Under the pieces are notes generated by a model. It worked only from the letters and a program-made list of their open reading frames with translations, was not told the origin of the DNA and searched no databases. From the NCBI RefSeq assembly GCF_963855985.1, contig NC_087109.1:950001-1014000 (forward strand): a DNA stretch of 64,000 nt. The letters run 5' to 3'. A program made the position numbers and the translations under genes. Each line of letters begins with the position of its first letter. The first letter of the stretch is position 1. The DNA comes from Ostrinia nubilalis. Lineage: Eukaryota > Arthropoda > Insecta > Lepidoptera > Crambidae. This document shows positions 58,453-64,000 of this stretch, one piece after another.

Positions 58453-61400
58453 CCTTAAAACGCTACACAGATCACGTATGCCCATCTCCCACTACTATAC
58501 CTGTTCGCCCACTTGAAAATACGGGTTTTAACGCCTATGCAATTACGTTTAAGCAGACAATCGCATGGCTGAAGAAAAAGTGGGGAGTGCAAGCGTAATA
58601 AGTAATTGTAAAAATATTATGAGGTAATGCAAGCTGAAGGATGCAGAAGATATAATATTGTTTACAAACACAATGTAACCTTTTAATGAATATGCTCTTG
58701 AAGTACCTGATAACTGAGTGGGTCGAGTACTTGAACTGGTTGGTAGTACAAATATTGACTTTATACTTATTTGCTAAGTAACGGATCTTCAATGCTTGGT
58801 AACTCTATCATTTTACGCTTTCAAAGCTTGCTTTTAAACGACTTCATCTTCGCGCCTATATTTAAGTATCTATAGGCGTTTTGAAAGTGTAAATGTATAT
58901 TTTATCGCCTACGTTTTGTTTTTATACGATCTCGAAGAGTTTAAAACTCTCCGCCTTGGGAAAGTATATCTAAATATACCCGTCTGGGCGTTGAAGGGAT
59001 CCCACACAACTTTTGGTCACGGTTTCATCACGTGTAGCTTTGGACAGCTTCCAAATTGACCTAAGTCATCGACCATTCCATCATAGGCGGGGTTCCCTTG
59101 TTACAGTAATAGGAAAAACTATAGAAGAATGCTTAAAAAGATTGTACAGACGTACAATCGCGGAACTAATTTGGCTGACAATACCCCATGAATTCTAAAT
59201 GGACTCACTCAAACATAATAATATTTTTGATATTCCGTTAGCCGTTTTTACCTACAAAGAGACCTTCTGAAAGTATTAAAATTAACTTGTTTTGTTATCA
59301 ACATAGAACTTCAAAGACAATGCCAGTCACTAATAATATGAAAAGCCAGAAAAAGTCAAAAGGTTACACGGATTTTTCAGACAAATTCCTATTATTTCAG
59401 CTGGCAGCCATTCAAGACGAAATAGGTAAAGTCCCGTTACACGTATGAAACGCGTGAAATTCGTTGGACCGAGTCCAAAAAGATGACGATTGCATTCTCC
59501 TAAAATGGGTTAACATATGTTTTGGTTGTAACCACTTGTGAAAGTTCTCTGAATATTCATAAAAACTAAAATAGTCTTAAACAAAATAGTTGCCACTTTC
59601 CATCACAACGAAGTCTAAATTTTTTGGGAGAATTCGACAAAGCTTTATGACAAAACACTTGGCCAAATGCCTCAACTTTAAATTCACCTTCAACCTGATA
59701 TCTAGATTTATTATTTATATATGTATATTTACAGATTTTTGATTTTTAAATAAGTATGCATCTTTAAAAACGACAATAAAACTCAAGGGCACAACGACCT
59801 CTTGGCAATGATTTTATTTTCAGTGTGTGAGCAATTACGTGCTTCCTAATAAGTATGTCATATCATAAAACTTTACCGACAACACGTCCAAATTGTGTCC
59901 AAACCGAATCTATTAGAAATTCAGCGTTTGAACTTCCTACACTGTCTACGAACTGTAAAATTCGCCTAAGTCCACTTTATATTCCCAGTGAGTTTTACTT
60001 ACGAACAATACAATACGTGCCTTAAATATTGAGTATGTGATTGTTTTTCTTGGGTCTAATAACAAAACTGTTTAGTACTCTCAAGGATAGGTCACTGAAA
60101 GATTTAGAAAGGAATTACAATAATTTACTTACTGTGTAACTCGTACGTGAACAAGTAAAGTTAAACTTTCATTTGTTAGTACTATGGTCAAAATAATGGG
60201 AATGTGTTGGAATTTCATTGCAATAATTGGAGAGCGGGGATATACTACCACAAGTATTTATTTACTTTAAAGAATTCCTCGATCGCAATATAGAAATGTA
60301 AAAACACCTGGTTATGAATAAAGAAATTTGAATTTGAATTTTGAATTTAAATGGTCAAATGTGATTGGCAAACCGTGGTAGGTAGGTACTTACACCTAAC
60401 AGAGATTAGTTAGTTGCGATGTTGTGTTTAGAGAAACCATTTGAAGAGCTTAAAAGGTATTTGAAGAAACGTTCTAATCGTCATTTATTGCCTTTAAAAT
60501 AGTTGATTTTGTTATGACAACTTTCCTTGGTGCAGTTCTTTACGTCCCCCTTATTTATCTTATTTTGTTTTTGGAAAATCTTATCTAAATACGGATTAAA
60601 CGAATAGTGGGTATTCAAATTGAAAAACAAAAGACATGTTTTTCATATTCCGTTGGTTTATCTATCTTCAGTGCGTTGACAAGCGATAACTTATCTTACT
60701 TGTATAGCTTGTAGTCATGAAAAATTTAAAATAGAAACTGCTGAATTATTGAAAAGAAACATTTAGGTATTATACTTACCTACAGTTAAAAAACAAATTT
60801 TAAAGCAAGGAAACAATGTATCCTTTGTGTTATGTTAAATCGCAAACAAGATGGCCGGCAGACGCCAGTTTACGCGCGAAAATTTTATGCGCATCACAAA
60901 GTAGTGAGACTAGTGTGCAAAGCTGTGGTAAAGTCAACAAACACGAATAAGGATATTTTATGGCATGTGTAGTTAAGTTATCAGACTCTGCCATACTCGT
61001 TCTGTTTGATATGGACAAACGCTAACCAACTATGTAACCTAAAATTTTAACTTGGCAACATTCGCTACAAATATCAACATTAATTTACATGTTGATATTA
61101 CATTAAATATTTACTTACTGGGTAGGTGCCTACTATGATTGAAAACAAGTTAAATTAAACTAGACACAGAGGCTTATACAGGATGCTTTTCAATTTCAAT
61201 GATGTAATCGAGTCGTATAAAATTAACGCCAGAAAAATATACACGTCTCATTGACTTATCCCACGTGACTTAGCAGTTCTAAACGAATGCCAAAATTCAA
61301 TACATTACTGAGTATATGCCTACATTTCTATACTATGTAAACAAACTCATAAATATTACGGCAATAAAGCGCGTATAAAATAAGACGCAGTTGTAGACTA

Positions 61401-64000
61401 CAATGAGTAGTAATAAGTAGGTAGGTACCAGTGTGATTCATACTTAAATGTTTGTACTTTTGAATTCTGTAAATGTTTTTGACCTCAATTTCGGCTTTAA
61501 ATAAATCGTATTTGTTTCTGTGAGTCTTCTCCAAGGACTATCTTCTTTCAGCAGAAGTTTCGTCAGCCAATACCTACTCATGGTGACAACGATTCATTTA
61601 TTCTGAATTCTTTTGAATATCCCGTTATTAATTTCGTATTTATTCTGTCTTTTATCATTCTCACCAAGAAATCATTTGCTAGCCTGGTCTAGTTTAATGA
61701 CAATTCCAGTTATTACAATTCTATCTTAGTTCTCTCAGTTATTTCATTTTCATATAAAACGGTTTCACTTACATTTGCATACATGTTATGTACCTACTTG
61801 TGTGGAACGATGCCAACAGAGTTGTAAAAGCTGCAATTGCGAAATACTGGAGTCAATAAAGAAACGTTTTTATGTCGACACGACAGGCGCCAAGGCGATC
61901 CTTTTATGCGACTGAAGTTTCGAAAGATAAGGGTCTGGAACTCTGGAGGAGTTGAGGCTATTGACGTATCTTTGTCGATATGTATATAGAAGATCGTCTA
62001 ATTTGGAATGCTCTTAATTCAAATGGATTAAGTACTAAATCATTAACTATCAATTAATAAGTCTACGATGTGAAGACGGTTTCAATTTAAAAATACTTAA
62101 TCGTTATTCAGAACAATCAAACTTCTTAGAACAGCTTAATAACTGTTTATTTAGTTCAAAGTTAACGGCCATCTTTGATGTTTTTGTAACTTTGTCTGTC
62201 AGAAGCACACTTCCTCGAAAATAACTCTGCCTCTGCCAGATGTTTGCATTAAAAAAGGACGGATTTATGATGTAATTTTAGATTTCCAAACGGGGTTACG
62301 ATACTTACGAGTACGATAGCTCTCTGTATGATCCAATAAGTCGTATAAAGATCACGGAAACAGGTCGTAAACAGCCTGTAGTAATATAAGATGCTTGTTT
62401 TGCTTCGGCAGCTATTTGTTTGAGTTAGTTGTTATTGGGTAAACAGTCGTGTAATGTGGAAAACACTCGTTATGTTTATTTACTAATTATCTACCTACCT
62501 TGTATTATTTAAGATTTTGATTGTAATCTATACGATGTAGGTAATTCGCATTAACAATGTGTTTACTTGCATTCACTCTTTACTCTTTACCGATATCTCA
62601 TTATTTACGGGTAGAGGCATTAACAGGTGACCGATAAGCTACTTACTTATTATGTTACTTATCGCCAAGGATACAAATACAATAACAAATTCCAAAAGCA
62701 CGCATTTTTATAATGCGCAGTAAAATAACTATTTTCGCGAAACCTGTTTCACAACCTGTTTTCTGTTTACATAAAATAAAACTATAGCCTGAGCAAACAA
62801 TTAACAAGTCTGTTCTATCTCTTGTAAATTCGTTGTAAAGACAGAGATGGATGATAACTAGAGGCATGCAAATAACGATTATGGGAATGTTTTCATTGAT
62901 GTTTATACGTAACAGTTAATTATTCAAGCGAAGGTTTTTAAGGTGATATTAAACAAAAAGTCAAAAGTCTAAAATGAAAAAATAAATTAGAGCTACTTTC
63001 CTACTCTTTAAAGTTAACAACGAGTTTACTACAAATTTCTGAAAAACGTTTCAATTATTGACCCAAAAAAAATTATAATTTCGCACTTTTCCAATAATTA
63101 ATAGAAGTTACCTACCATTAAAAATACGTGTAAAATTCTCAAATCTTATTGTAAAGAAGTCCTCGGAAGACTATTTATATTCAGCTATTCGACGATTCTC
63201 TAAATCTTGTATGATAAAGTTTTATTCAACTCTGTGAACTTTTTGGATATTACGCAATGTATTTTAATATGCATTATCTTGTTTACTACCAATTTAATCA
63301 TTAGCCTGCTTACCAGTTCTATGACGTTATTACTTGCATGAGTTTGTAGTTTCTGATCAATCTATGTCGATATTAGTAACATGACTAATATACAATTACT
63401 TAGCTATAAAAGGTAACTTAAACTGCATCTTCAAGGAAATCTACTGTACATACAAGGCTATGAAATCGATTTGCATTTAGAGTAACTGTTTGGTATTCAC
63501 AAACAAAGACCAAAACCTAACTAAACCGTAGAATAAATTCTAAATATTCTTAAAGTCTAGTAGTTGCTTCGCTTCTGACTAGTCTGGTCTTCTAGACGTC
63601 ACAAAACCAATAAACTTTCTGAAGTTTAACAATGTCTTCGTAATGTAATAATTTATCATGCTTAGGGCCGAGTTCACCGACTTTTAAAACGGCTGTTTAA
63701 CACTAAAACTACTGATCAAGTCATTTTTAATGTTCACCACACGTTAACCAGTGGTTATAGCCCTTAAACAGCCGATCATTATAACCGAGGTCCAAAGCAT
63801 CGTTTAACCGTCGTTTAGTAACATTTGTTGGACACATGGCATTTTTTCTATGAGTTTGTCTGCAACAGTTGCATCATTGTTTCGAATTCCGCTGGTTTTG
63901 AGATAGATAAAAAAACATGCAGTCAGTGTTCAATGTATTAATTGATAACTATCAAGATTACTACATGTCTTCTTGAAAATCTTAAAGATATTGAGACCAG
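58453..64000. other. Probable intronic DNA, no gene recognised
   Basis: AT-rich throughout, with no long ORF and no splice-bounded protein-like segment. 63666-63800 has an inverted pair (CGGCTGTTTAA / TTAAACAGCCG) suggesting a small MITE. At 60325 a TTTGAATTTGAATTTTGAAT tail marks an old retroposon end. Confidence 0.35.

Overview
The window looks like moth or butterfly (Lepidoptera) nuclear DNA. Genes are intron-rich with short exons. Intergenic DNA is AT-rich and packed with TA-flanked MITEs, hAT MITEs, a Helitron-like element carrying a (CTGT)n tract, RTE-type LINE ends with (ATG)n tails and a tRNA-derived SINE. The recognisable proteins are insect-type. All calls come from reading the sequence; no search was run.

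Layout. 1-3.3 kb: first ~10 coding exons of an unrecognised minus-strand gene with an Arg-Gly N-terminus, including a duplicated 69-nt exon; it runs off the left edge. 3.4-6.2 kb: nested fold-back elements. 6.26-8.54 kb: last two exons of a dipeptidyl-peptidase-like (S9) gene on +, separated by about ten decayed copies of the penultimate exon. 8.6-16.6 kb: no genes, MITEs and AT-rich DNA. 16.65-18.13 kb: about 36 head-to-tail units, nearly all carrying a core that matches the CTCF consensus. 19.4-26.3 kb: cytochrome c oxidase subunit 4 (COX4, minus) with partial exon duplicates and many insertions. 27.6-30.6 kb (minus) and 30.9-34.0 kb (plus): two head-to-head secreted serine-protease homologues (SPH-A, SPH-B). 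34.4-37.0 kb: a second COX4 gene (plus). 37.7-42.3 kb: a third serine-protease homologue (SPH-C, plus). 42.8-49.4 kb: V-ATPase subunit G (minus), with a 2.3-kb long-TIR transposon in one intron. 50.92 kb onward: first coding exon of a MYLIP/Dnr1-like FERM protein (plus), then about 13 kb that is probably its first intron.

Most notable points. (1) COX4-SPH-A | SPH-B-COX4L is mirror-symmetric about ~30.75 kb. SPH-A and SPH-B share exon phases and two identical exon lengths, and a MITE end lies exactly 29 nt from the same splice acceptor in both COX4 genes, which implies an old inverted duplication of a two-gene block. (2) The 1.5-kb array holds dozens of same-orientation CTCF-like sites, and the core outlasts the spacer. 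(3) Five separate exons have been tandemly duplicated locally; most copies are decayed, but one SPH-C copy looks usable as an alternative exon. (4) All three serine-protease homologues have lost catalytic residues. (5) Many insertions can be ordered in time from target-site duplications and one paralogous empty site.
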